This document shows positions 32,421 through 44,167 of a stretch of DNA of 64,000 nucleotides, piece after piece; the first letter of the stretch is position 1; the number at the start of each line of letters is the position of its first letter. The position numbers were made by a program, and so were the translations under genes. The stretch is taken from positions 500,794,536 to 500,858,535 of the forward strand of contig NC_085137.1 in the NCBI RefSeq assembly GCF_035046485.1, given 5' to 3'. The notes beneath the pieces were generated by a model. The model was given only the letters and a program-made list of their open reading frames with translations. It was not told the origin of the DNA and did no database searches. This DNA is from Aedes albopictus (Eukaryota; Arthropoda; Insecta; Diptera; Culicidae).

Positions 32421-33735
32421 CCATTATTACTGGTGAGTTTTCCTTGAACCACTTCAAATTTTTCACAAATTCCATAGGCAATTTAATTAGTTGCTTCAAA
32501 TATCTATCGAGAAAAAACTTCTTTTAAAACTAATGCTAAACATGATTCCTAACATCATTTCGCATATCATCTGCATTATGGAAGACATCCACTTACCGCT
32601 GGTAGAACACCAGCAATTCAACCTCATCTACAGCTTCCCACTCCGCGCAAACGAGAATGTGTTAAAAGCAACCGTTTTCCGATAACCCGCTCTTGGTCTG
32701 AATTATTCATGAAAATCCAACCAATTACAAACTATCGGCAATATATTTTTTGGAAACGATCTCTCTCGCGGCCGGAATGTCGGAGAACACCACAACCGTT
32801 TCAACCCCGAAAGAATTCCACCAGAAAAAAACGAGCAGCTACTAGACGACGGTAATCATTTTATGCAAATGAAAGTCATTTCTTATGTTTTCGGTGGAAA
32901 CGCTATCCAGAGAAGAGTCTCCGCCTATTTAACCAAATGGTACCGGAGGGGATAAACCAGATTTACATGATTAACCATTTCCCCTCGCGGTAAATGGCCA
33001 GACGTCGGGCGACGACGACTGGCCCTCCCGCACTCGAAACCCAGAAAAAGTTAGTGTAATAAGTCGGAAAAACCCCTGGGCCTAAGCGCCGAAATGATTG
33101 CGTGAAAACAATTAATTTTCCACGCACAATTTATGAAATTGCGTATAGCCACTCTACTGTTGGCCGAATAGCACCAGGCAGGGGTGGTGGCGGCAACAGT
33201 TTGGCTCTAGTTTCACTGCAGCCCGTTGTCGTCGTCGTCGTCGTCGTAATACCGGAAAACGCTCAAGTAAACATTTTAGCAAAACGGAACACACAAACGC
33301 GAACCCCCCTAGTCTAGCATAGTTACTACAACCAGAAACGCTGCACGCTGCGACGACTCTACTATGGAACGGCCAGTGGTGGATATGCGACGGTGAATGT
33401 AGTTTCACTACTTTGGCGAATGAATAGGGCGGCGGTGGAGTTCCGCTGTCGAGAGTCGTATTCACGGTTAACCGCCGCACTGTGCCATTATGGATCGAAT
33501 GGCATATATCGTTTGCCACTACTTTAACTTTTAAATAGTTGCTGCTGCTACTGCTACTGGGGGCAGGAAGTGAGAGTTTATCGATGCCAGTTGAAACGAG
33601 TATGTAGTTGCGCTAGGAATGACAAAACATGCAATACGTAAATGTACGGAACCCCCTCCGTCGGTGATTTGTGGACTGTTGCAGCTCAATAGTCTTTGAA
33701 CATTGCCAATTTATAAATATTGCTTGAGACGGGCA
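32421..33735. other. Unique island with regulatory look
   Basis: Single-copy sequence with AACAATTAATTTTCC (33108-33122, homeodomain-type TAATTA core), GTCGTCGTCGTCG and GCTGCTGCTACTGCTA tracts. Small frames (33102-33317, 33154-33519 minus) have no domain and are biased by CGT and GTT repeats. It could be a conserved noncoding region, but no second genome could be compared. Confidence 0.4.
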
Positions 33736-33814
33736 GAATCCTGCAAGGATTCTGAATCAGAATCCGGAGAGGATTCTGAACCAGAGTTATGTAAGGATTC
33801 TGAGCCAGAGTCAT

Positions 33815-33873
33815 TATGGCACAAATTTCCCGAATGGAGGAGAACGTGCCTCTAGAGCCGACCTACTGATACC
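33815..33873. mobile_element. 59 bp inverted copy of the mini-mobile sequence in the minisatellite
   Basis: Its core is the reverse complement of that at 24832-24894 and 32270-32321 (AATGGAGGAGAACGTGCC, GCCGACCTACTGATACC). It is flanked by GATTCTGAGCCAGAGTCAT on both sides (33796-33814 and 33874-33892). The host is tandemly repeated, so this duplication is less decisive than at the other two sites. Confidence 0.65.
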
Positions 33874-34504
33874 TGATTCTGAGCCAGAGTCATGTAAGGA
33901 TTCTTAACCAGAATCCTGAGAGGATTCTGAACCAGAATACTGAGAGGAATCTGAACCAGAATCCTGAAAGGAATGTGAACCAGAATCCAGAATCCTGAGA
34001 GGATTACAAACCAGAGTCCTGAGAGAATTCTGAACCAGAATCCTGAGAAGATTCAGAACCAGAATCCTGGAAGGATTCTGAACCAGAAACTTGAGAGGAT
34101 TCTGAACCAGAATCCTGAGAGGATTCTGAACCAGAATCCTGAGAGGATTCTGAACCAGAATCCTGTGAGGATTCTAAACCAGAATCCTGTGAGAATTCTG
34201 AGCCAGAATCCTGTGAGGATTCTGAGCCAGAATCCTGTGAGGATTCTGAGCCAGAATCCTGTGAGGATTCTGAGCCAGAATCCTGTGAGGATTCTGAGCC
34301 AGAATCCTGTGAGGCTTCTGAGCCAGAATCCTGTAAGGACTCTGAACCAGAATCTTGAAAGGATTCTGAACAAGAATCCTGTGAAGATTCTGAACCAGAA
34401 TCCTGAGAGAATTCTGAACCAGAACCCTGAGAGAATTCTGAACCAGAATCCTGAGAGAATTCTGAACCAGAATCCTGAGAGAATTCTGAACCAGAATCCT
34501 GAGG

Positions 34505-37383
34505 GATTTTTTTTTTGTTTTATTACCGACACTTTACACTAACAGTGCATTCGTGTCAATCCTGAGAGAATTCTGAACCAGAATCCTGAGAGGATTCTGA
34601 ACCAGCATCCTGAAAGGATTCTAAACCAGAATCCTGAGAGGATTCTGAACCAGAATCTTGAGAGAATTCTGAACCAGAATCCTGAGAGGATTCTTATGTA
34701 GATTCCTGAGAGAATTCTGAACCAGAATCCTGAGAGAATTCTGAACCAGAATCCTGAGAGAATTCTGAACTAAAATCCTGAGAGAATTCTGAACCAGAAA
34801 CCTGAGAGAATTCTGAACCAGATTCCTGAGAGAGTTCTGAACCAGAATCCTGAGAGAATTCTGAACCAGAATCCTGAGCGATTTTTTTATTTTTTTTTTG
34901 TTTTATTACCGACACTTTACACTAACGGTGCATTCGCGTCAATCCTGAGAGAATTCTGAGCCAGAATCCTGAGAGGATTCTAAACCAGAATCCTGAGAGG
35001 ATTCTGAACCACAATCCTGAGAGGATTCTGAACCAGAATCCTGAGAGGATTCTGAACCAGAATCCTGAGAGGATTCTGAACCAGAATCCTGAGAGGATTC
35101 TGAACCAGAATCTTGTGAGGATTCTGAACCAAAATCATGAAAGGAATGTGAACCAGAATCCAGAATCCTGAGAGGATTACAAACCAGAGTCCTGAGAGAA
35201 TTCTGAACCAGAATCCTGAGAGGGTTCAGAACCAGAATCCTGGAAGGATTCTCAACCAGAAACTTGAGAGGATTCTGAACCAGAATCCTGAGAGGAATCT
35301 GAACCAGAATCCTGAGAGGATTCTGAACCAGAATCCTGTAAGGATTCTAAACCAGAATCCTGTGAGAATTCTGAGCCAGAATCCAGTGAGGATTCTGAGC
35401 CAGAATCCTGTGAGGATTCTGAGCCAGAATCCTGTGAGGATTCTGAGCCAGAATCCTGTGAGGATTCTGAGCCAGAATCCTGTGAGGATTCTGAGCCAGA
35501 ATCCTGTGAGGTTTCTGAGCCAGAATCCTGTAAGGACTCTGAACCAGAATCTTGAGAGGATTCTGAACCAGAATCTTGAAAGGATTCTGAACAAGAATCC
35601 TGTGAAGATTCTGAACCAGAATCCTGTGAGGATTCTTAGCCAGAATCCTGAAAAAATTCTGAACCAGATTCCTGAGAGAATTCTGAACCAGAATCCTGAG
35701 AGAATTCTGAACCAGAATCCTGAGGGGTTTTTTTTTTGTTTTATTACCGACACTTTACACTAACAGTGCATTCGTGTCAATCCTGAGAGAATTCTGAACC
35801 AGAATCCTGAGAGGATTCTGAACCAGCATCCTGAAAGGATTCTAAACCAGAATCCTGAGAGGATTCTGAACCAGAATCTTGAGAGAATTCTGAACCAGAA
35901 TCCTGAGAGGATTCTTATGTAGATTCCTGAGAGAATTCTGAACCAGAATCCTGAGAGAATTCTGAACCAGAATCCTGAGAGAATTCTGAACTAAAATCCT
36001 GAGAGAATTCTGAACCAGAAACCTGAGAGAATTCTGAACCAGATTCCTGAGAGAGTTCTGAACCAGAATCCTGAGAGAATTCTGAACCAGAATCCTGAGC
36101 GATTTTTTTATTTTTTTTTTGTTTTATTACCGACACTTTACACTAACGGTGCATTCGCGTCAATCCTGAGAGAATTCTGAGCCAGAATCCTGAGAGGATT
36201 CTAAACCAGAATCCTGAGAGGATTCTGAACCACAATCCTGAGAGGATTCTGAACCAGAATCCTGAGAGGATTCTGAACCAGAATCCTGAGAGGATTCTGA
36301 ACCAGAATCTTGTGAGGATTCTGAACCAAAATCATGAAAGGAATGTGAACCAGAATCCAGAATCCTGAGAGGATTACAAACCAGAGTCCTGAGAGAATTC
36401 TGAACCAGAATCCTGAGAGGGTTCAGAACCAGAATCCTGGAAGGATTCTCAACCAGAAACTTGAGAGGATTCTGAACCAGAATCCTGAGAGGAATCTGAA
36501 CCAGAATCCTGAGAGGATTCTGAACCAGAATCCTGTAAGGATTCTAAACCAGAATCCTGTGAGAATTCTGAGCCAGAATCCAGTGAGGATTCTGAGCCAG
36601 AATCCTGTGAGGATTCTGAGCCAGAATCCTGTGAGGATTCTGAGCCAGAATCCTGTGAGGATTCTGAGCCAGAATCCTGTGAGGATTCTGAGCCAGAATC
36701 CTGTGAGGTTTCTGAGCCAGAATCCTGTAAGGACTCTGAACCAGAATCTTGAGAGGATTCTGAACCAGAATCTTGAAAGGATTCTGAACAAGAATCCTGT
36801 GAAGATTCTGAACCAGAATCCTGTGAGGATTCTTAGCCAGAATCCTGAAAAAATTCTGAACCAGATTCCTGAGAGAATTCTGAACCAGAATCCTGAGAGA
36901 ATTCTGAACCAGAATCCTGAGGGATTTTTTTTTGTTTTATTACCGACACTTTACACTAACAGTGCATTCGTGTCAATCCTGAGAGAATTCTGAACCAGAA
37001 TCCTGAGAGGATTCTGAACCAGCATCCTGAGAGGATTCTAAACCAGAATCCTGAGAGGATTCTGATCCAGAATCTTGAGAGAATTCTGAACCAGAATCCT
37101 GAGAGGATTCTTATGCAGATTCCTGAGAGAATTCTGAACCAGAATCCTGAGAGAATTCTGAACCAGAATCCTGAGAGAATTCTGAAAGAGAATCCTGAGA
37201 GAATTCTGAACCAGAATCCTGAGAGAATTCTGAACCAAAATCCTGAGAGAATTCTGAACCAGATTCCTGAGAGAGTTCTGAACCAGAATCCTGAGAGAAT
37301 TCTGAACCAGAATCCTGAGCGAATTTTTTATTTATTTTTTGTTTTATTACCGACACTTTACACTAACGGTGCATTCGTGTCAA
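34505..37383 (-). mobile_element. Six copies of one short retroposon tail embedded in the minisatellite
   Basis: Copies lie at about 34505-34558, 34886-34942, 35727-35780, 36105-36162, 36926-36976 and 37322-37383. On the minus strand each reads GACACGAATGCAC, then GTTAGTGTAAAGTGTC, then GGTAATAAAACAAAA and poly(A). GACAC/GTGTC form an outer stem and CAC/GTG an inner one. Two sequence subtypes (CAGTGC and CGGTGC) alternate, which fits one or two original insertions that were multiplied together with the minisatellite. Confidence 0.85.
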
Positions 37384-38530
37384 TCCTGAGAGAATTCTGA
37401 GCCAGAATCCTGAGAGGATTCTAAACCAGAATCCTGAGAGGATTCTGAACCAGAATCCTGAGAGGATTCTGAACCAGAATCTTGAGAGGATTCTGAACCA
37501 GAATCCTGAGAGGATTCTTAAGCAGATTCCTGAGAGAATTCTGAACCAGAATCCTGAGAGAATTCTGAACCAGAATCCTGAGAGAATTCTGAACCAGAAT
37601 CCTGAGAGAATTCTGAACCAGAATCCTGAGAGAATTCTGAACCAGAATCCTGAGAGAATTCTGAACCAGAATCCTGAGAGAATTCTGAACTATAATCCTG
37701 AGGATTCTGAACCATAATCCTGAGAGGATTCTGAATCATAATCCTGAGAGGATTCTGAACCAGATTCCTGAGAGAATTCTGAACCAAAATCCTGAGAGGA
37801 TTCTAAACCAGAATCCTGAGAGGATTCTGAACCAGAATCCTGAGAGGATTCTGAACCAGAATCCTGAGAGGATTCTGAACCGCAATACTGAGAGGATTCT
37901 GAATCAGAATCCTGAGAGGATTCTAAACCAGAATCCTGAGAGGATTCTAAACCATAATCCTGAGAGGATTCTGAACCAGAATCCTGAGAGGATTCTGAAC
38001 CAGAATCCTGAGAGGATTCTGAACCAGAATCCTGAGAGGATTCTGAACTAGAATCCTGAGAGGATTCTGAACCAGAATCCTGAGAGGATTCTGAACCAGA
38101 ATCCTGAGAGGATTCTGAACCAGAATCCTGAGAGGATTCTGAACCAGAATCCTGAGAGGATTCTGAACCAGAATCCTGAGAGGATTCTGAACCAGAATCC
38201 TGAGAGGATTCTGAACCAGAATCCTGAGAGGATTCTGAACCAGAATCCTGAGAGGATTCTGAACCAGAATTCTGAGAAGATTCTGAACCAGAATTCTGAG
38301 AGGATTCTTAACCAGAATCCTGTGAGAATTCTGAAGCGGAATCCTGAGAGGATTCTAAGCCAGACTACTGAGAGGATTCTGAACCAGAATGCTGAGAGGA
38401 TTCAGAACCAGAATCCTGTGAGATTCTTAACCGAATTCTGCGGAGATTCTGAACCAAAATCTGTCAGGATTCTGAACCAGAATCCTGTCAGGATTCTGAA
38501 CCAGAATCCTGTCACGATTCTAACCGGAAT

Positions 38531-40604
38531 TCGGTGCGGACTTAAATCACTTCAGAACAAACACGTCGCCCAAGATTTCAAAGTAGGATAATGGTACATT
38601 TAAGTAAATCAATTTTCTATTATCCATAGCCATCCAAATTCGATGAAAAAAATACAAAAGAAAGTACATTTCTTCCACTGCATACTGCAAAATACTAAAA
38701 TAAACATTTTATTCAAGCTCGATTGCACGCTCCGAAAAAGGGTCGTCACAAAGTGCACCACACTAAATCACCGGCAATATTGATAACGAAAGCAGCTCTG
38801 GCCATGGCTCGCAAATCGCAGCAAGTTTGCGCACTGAAAACGCTCGAGAAGGCTCATTTGGTTAAACCGAGAGATGACTTCACTTTTATTTCATCGTTTT
38901 TTTTTCTGGCTTCAATCGATGGATGCAACGAACGCGAACTGTGTATACTTTGAAATGTGCCGCGCTCGAGCTGCGGTTAGTAAAGCACCAGCTTCAATGG
39001 TCGTTTAATGATGATCCCAGGCGCAGGCGGCAATATTGTAAACATCAGCGGGCAATTCGTGTTTCGCGAGAGATGCGGATTACGATGGTAACCAATTAGT
39101 GTGGTGTCTTCCATTGGAATCAAACAAACAAACCGGCAAAACAAAGGTTAAATGTGGGTCGCGTTGTGGTCGGCGATGGGTTGCACTTTATGGCACTTAG
39201 TGTGAAATTCATATTCATTGAAATTCAGATTATATAACTTGAAGTATAACTCTCGGAACTGATCAAACCGATGTCCTCATTCAAAGCAATAAGGCACTAA
39301 ACTGAACTCCAGAGCTCCTGCTGACTGTCACTGACCCCTGGGATATCAATAACCCTCTCCATTACTATAGCAATTCTTATCGTAAGTTCCTCAATAAATA
39401 AGTCCGGTAAAGAATGACATGGGTTTCTTCCCATTGCTTGATTTCGGGTAATGAGAAAGCGGACTTTCTGACTGAGGGAGACGTCAATCTGAGGAGCCAG
39501 CTGTTCATAGAGCTGGCAACGAAAATCTAGGCATGGAGGTTCTTGACTGACAATGGTGGTTCTTGGTACCATCATAAAACCAAATCATGTAAAATTATTC
39601 AAATTCTATGACGGATTTGAAGCCTCTTTATAACTCACTGGACATCGAGGCACTAACATTGCAAGGCATTTGCTCGAAGCTAACTGAACAGTGTCAATTG
39701 TTATTGCCTGCATCGAGGAGTACATTGCCCGATGCGATGTTAGTCCTCTCTCTGCCCACATCTATTTCAAAGCAAACGATGCGAGCGACGTAAATCTAGG
39801 TCCGTCCCCCTCTGGACTCGTCCGACACGCTGTTCCATGCGAGTTCTCGCATTAGAATTCATTTCCATAAAACAGTCCGCACGCTAGAAGAAGCAAAGAT
39901 CATTGCAAGCAACAGCAGCAGTAGGTACTAACGCGCTCGCACTCAGGCTTAGTCGTTCGATGCTGTTATGCATTCGCTTGTTCTCAATTTAGCGTCCAAC
40001 GAGAATATTTATGGTGATTTTATTTGCTGCATTTTTTGCATTATTGCCCTCTCTGTACTACATATGTGCGCCCAACGCAGCAGTACGTACAAGCTGCTGG
40101 GATCTCGAAGTGATTCGTACGAATGGAATGCATTTGCACTTCTAAGTCGGCTGTAAAACGAGGCATCTCGCATGCTGCTGGTCGAGCTGGACGACATACA
40201 CGCACACACGATTGGATGCGTAATAAAGCTGTCAAGCACTGTATATTTGAAAACAGCTTCCCTGAGTAGGTACTGGCACGGGGATGGAACATGGAGCGAA
40301 TCGAAGATAAGCGAGAGATCGTTTCGCTGCATTTGAAAAGTCGTTGCACCAGATTTGTCACGTTCGGAATGGGTACAGTGGACCTCATGAATCGCAAGCG
40401 AAGACTGATAGAGTAAATGGAAAATCCTATTTAAGGAGTACATAGTTCAAAACCTCAAACGCCACGCCGTAACACAAACATATCGTCGACATACCTCTGT
40501 TTGCTGACATCAAGAAAATGTATTGCGAGAACAGCTTTGATGACATACCTGTAAGTAAACGATAAAAAGAAAGTGTTAGAAATGGAAAGTTTTGAGAAGG
40601 CATT
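38531..40604. other. Unique region with an RNase H relic, no host gene proven
   Basis: 38700-38950 holds a GC-richer stretch with a frame (38723-38953) of no known family. 39600-40450 carries overlapping frames on both strands (40009-40443 minus being the longest, 144 codons) without recognisable domains. ACCTGTAAGTAAAC at 40547 is splice-donor-like, but no exon can be defined. Confidence 0.4.
39414..39530 (+). pseudogene. RNase H fragment of a non-LTR retrotransposon
   Basis: The frame reads TWVSSHCLISGNEKADFLT. This corresponds to the conserved W-V-P-S-H-C-x-I-P-G-N-E-K-A-D end of the RNase H domain, including the final catalytic Asp. The sequence upstream in the same orientation (39290-39410) has several stops but similar composition. 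It is the same kind of domain as in the 29.9-32.4 kb element but on the opposite strand, so it is an independent relic. Confidence 0.7.
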
Positions 40605-40790
40605 CATTGGCTCAGATGGTTAACGCGCATTTACAAAAGCACAGTCAACTTGGGTTTGAATCCCAGAGGGGACTAGATTTTTTCGTAGCTGCAGATGCCA
40701 AATTGATGACTTCTAAGTAGTATTGTTTACGGATAGATAATAATCATCGCCATCGCCCTCCGGGAACCCGACAGTGATTAAGCAAAAAAC
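40605..40790 (+). mobile_element. tRNA-headed SINE
   Basis: TTGGCTCAGATGGTTAACGC (box A) and GGGTTTGAATCCCAG (box B) are spaced as in a tRNA. A TTTTTTCGTAGCTGCAGATG body follows. The anticodon arm is not paired convincingly, so a functional tRNA is unlikely. The 3' limit is uncertain. Confidence 0.65.
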
Positions 40791-40892
40791 CATCCTGACA
40801 ATCTCGATCCAATCATCATGAATCACTTCGGCATAAATGGGTTCAAACAAGATTCCGACCAAGTCACTGCCCGGCTGTTATCTTTCCGTAAC

Positions 40893-43277
40893 GATTCTAT
40901 AACATTTACCCGAAAACCATTTACCCGAAAGACATTTACCCGAAAACCATTTACCCGAATGTAACATATACCCGAATACCAAATACCCGAACGCGACATT
41001 TACCCGAATGCGACATTTATCCGAATGCGACATTTACCCGAATGCGACACTTACCCGAATGCGACACATACCCGAATGCGACATTTACCCGAATAGTTTA
41101 TTACTCTGCATAAATTATGATTTTGTGAGTAAAGTTCATTTGTTTTGTTCAATACAAGAAGTACAAGTATTATTTTGTATTGCGGCTCAGACAAATATTT
41201 TTAATGTCGAATTTCTCAAAAACACATTTTAAATAATTTTCTCTGAAATGATCCGCAATAGGAATTCACAGGGTAAACACCTGAATAAAACTAATCACTG
41301 CAGCTTGATATTTTTTGTGTTTGTTGTTGGCATTCCCTCTAGAGATTTACCCTTCTTTGATTCATAAGCTGTTCTTTCGATAAGCAAAGAACAGTTTATG
41401 ATTTAAAGAAGAGAAAAACTCTATTTGTAGGCCGAATGTTCATTAGATGGAATCGATTAGAGAACAGCCCTCGGCAAATCAACATATCATTAGAAAAAAA
41501 ACTTTGATAAAAAAGTTTGCAATTTGTTCACGATACAGAACATCCTGTTACTAAAAGAAGGGAAACTTCTTTGGTGTAGACTTGGAATCCATCACTCAAT
41601 CCTGTAAAAATGTAATTTAAAAGAACATCCTATGATCGAAAGAAGAAAAAAACTCATACACAGTTAGTAGTTCGAACGCCAATAAAATATGCAGCAGTAC
41701 AACTCGAAAGAACAGCCTTTGAATAGAAGAAGGAAAAATCTCCGAGGGATAGGAATAGTTTGACCACCAAACAACTTAGTGAGGTTAACACTATTTCTGT
41801 AAAAGTAACTCAACCGAGATCCATAACCCCGAATAGGCCTTTATCCCAAAAGCCATTACCCCGAATGGGTCATTACACCGTTATAGGTAGAGAAATGGAT
41901 AGTAAGCCAAGCATACTAACCGAGTGGTCATTAGGTCGAAAATGATAGATCGATCGATTAGTAGGCCTCAAAAGAACAGTCTATTCTGAAAAAAGAAAAA
42001 TATCTTATCAAGTTGCTAATTTGGCCACCAGTCAATTGTGTAAATCTTAAAGAACAGCTTATTATTCAAAGAAGGACAAATCTTTCATGGAGTTAGAAGA
42101 TCGTCTGCAAATAAACTATATAACATTCCAACTCGAAAAATAGCCTCTATTTCCAGTTTGGTCGACCAACTCAGCTACAGTACACAGTTGGACTCTGCAA
42201 ATTCAAAAGAACAGCCTATTTTAAAAAGAAGGTAAATATTAGAAGAAGTAGAGAATACTTGCAGTATGACTTCTAAATTGTGACCGAGTATATAAATGTA
42301 TATAAGTAGCTCAAAACAGCCTGTGTTGTTAAAATGTAATAGCTTGGTAATGAAAAAGTCATTACATTCGAATGTTCAGTTGTGCTAAGAACAGTTCAAT
42401 TTATCTCAAACTTCTTGGTGACAATTTAGCATTCATCCTCATGACTTTCGGCATGAATGATTTTTAGCCAAATGGCTCGATGTCTTTTCGTGCATTCTCA
42501 TTTATCAGAAAGCTAGCCATTTGACAAGGTCTGGGGCAAGAACTCAATACCAAATGAATTATGATAAAAACGAATTTCGTGGGGGTATGGTTATAAGATC
42601 GTCTATTTGAAAGAACATTCAACATATAAAAGAAGAAAACATTTCAGATTAAAATACTTATAGCTTTCAAAGGAATAACTTCGAAAGGACAGTTATTGCT
42701 TGAAATAAAAAGAATTCTCAAATAAAAACTTCAACAACTATATTGTAGCAGCATTTTATAGTTCCAAAGAACAGCCAATAATAAAAAGAAGGGAGAATTA
42801 TTTATGAAAATATGATTCGAAATTAGCACCAATAGCAAATGTTTATGCATACTTTAAGAGAACACTTTTTTTTATCAAAAAAGGCCGGTTAGATAAGCAT
42901 ACTGAGCTCTTCAGGATCCATTTTGACCGCCAGTTAGTTCTGTACCAGAGTGCTTGATAATCACTTGGCCTGATGATTATAAGGTCTAACGAAAGCCGGC
43001 TGTATAACACCGGGCTATAACATATTTATTATTGATAAATCATATGGGGATCAAGTCCACGGTTTTATTTGCATTTTTCGGGTAAGTGTCGCATTCGGGT
43101 AAATGTCGTGTTCGGGTAAATGTCGTATTCGGGTGAATGTCACATTCGGGTAAATGTCGCATTCGGGTAAATGTCGCGTTCTGGTATTTGTCGCATTCGG
43201 GTAAATGACGTTCGGGTAAATGTCATTCGGGTAAATGTGTTTCGGGTAAATGGTTTTCGGGTAAATGTTATAGAACC
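40893..43277. mobile_element. Foldback-like element, TIRs made of TTACCCGAA tandem repeats, 9 bp TSD
   Basis: Both ends begin with TTCTATAACATTTACCCG (one base inside the edge). They continue inward as about 12 tandem units of 15-18 bp built on CATTTACCCGAATGCGA (40893-41095), mirrored at 43078-43277. An exact 9 bp duplication TTCCGTAAC flanks the element (40884-40892 and 43278-43286). The 2 kb core has no transposase frame. It is composed of about ten diverged blocks containing AAAGAACAGCCTAT followed by AAAAGAAGG. Repeated-unit TIRs and 9 bp duplications are the hallmarks of Drosophila FB elements (MULE-related). This copy is non-autonomous. Confidence 0.92.
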
Positions 43278-43286
43278 TTCCGTAAC

Positions 43287-44159
43287 TCCATTATATCTCC
43301 GCAATCGGAGGGCATTTCAGGGAAATTATCCTGCATTTGATATCGTTGGAACAGTGGTCCCCTATCCCGCTATTTTCTTTGCATTTTTCTCGTTAGATTT
43401 ATCCCAATCACCCGTATACCTACTTCTCGACTCGCACCCTGACAATGGCTCGGTTCGATACATCGTCGTCACGACGAGGGAACGAAATTCCAACAATATC
43501 TTCCCTATCATTATCACCCCATCATTTCCCTTCAGCTCCCTTCGTTTCTCAGAAGACAACCACAGCCACCACCGAACAATGTTGTACAAATCATGGTACG
43601 ATAAAAATAATTGAATATTACAGACTAGGAAAAGCGGATGAAGGGAACCCTCGCCCGCCAGCCGGAATAACTCCTGCTCAGGCATGACTCATCCAGCTCG
43701 ACCATCTCCGATAAATCCGGCCGGCTTGTGCGAAGCTGTGCAATACCGCCGGAGCAGGCAGGCACTTGCACGAAGACAATAACGCCACGACGAGCGCCAG
43801 CAGTGGCGTAGTAGGGGCCCCAAAATAACACTATTAAAAAAAAACGCTGCACGGACAACACATTTACTCACAATTAAGCTATTTTGGAAGTACACAAAGA
43901 GTGTTTTTTTTCGGCTCCAGCGTTGGCCTGAGTGTTCGATCTTCAATAGTTCAGAGTTTCCCAGTCTTGTTGCTCCACTTGTCCACCTCGTGTCCTTTCG
44001 AAAATCGTCTGTATGTATCGTTACAGGATGTTTGTCCACTCTACGCTTGACCAGCAGCAGTACGCCACACCATGCTGTTACGTGTCAACGAAAAGCCCCA
44101 TCACCCTATCCTTTCCTCAAATATGTTTGTTCCCCTTAACCTCGACCAAACCGCGGTTC
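43287..44159. other. Unique island
   Basis: Single-copy, GC-richer, with overlapping frames on both strands (43171-43614 plus partly in the Foldback end, 43445-43687 plus, 43689-44039 minus). None is recognisable. It flanks the Foldback-like element on its right. Confidence 0.4.
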
Positions 44160-44167
44160 CCTAAAAC

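Larger units (their letters stand above)
33736..38530. repeat. 24 bp minisatellite, ~4.8 kb, with higher-order duplication
   Basis: Units of the type GATTCTGAACCAGAATCC + TGAGAG, with GAATTC, GAGCC and TGTGAG subtypes, number near 190. Because 24 is a multiple of 3, frames on both strands stay open for up to 176 codons (such as 34053-34532 minus, 35226-35753 minus, 35362-35763 plus, 36559-36993 plus), encoding RILNQNPE or SGFWFRIL cycles. A block of about 1.2 kb is repeated almost exactly (about 34510-35720 and 35730-36920, offset 1221 falling to 1197, one unit lost). The right part (37800-38290) is the most uniform. Confidence 0.95.

Noticed and set aside
34053..36993. Open frames of 120-176 codons on both strands (RILNQNPE / SGFWFRIL repeats)
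   Set aside because: They follow from a 24 bp repeat without stops and run on both strands at once; no domain, start context or unique portion.
40009..40443. 144-codon minus-strand frame
   Set aside because: Overlaps another open frame (40041-40397) in a different phase; no family resemblance; likely chance.
40893..41095. Regular short repeats as a CRISPR array
   Set aside because: Units are 15-18 bp without spacers, mirrored at 43.1-43.3 kb as transposon termini, and the genome is eukaryotic.
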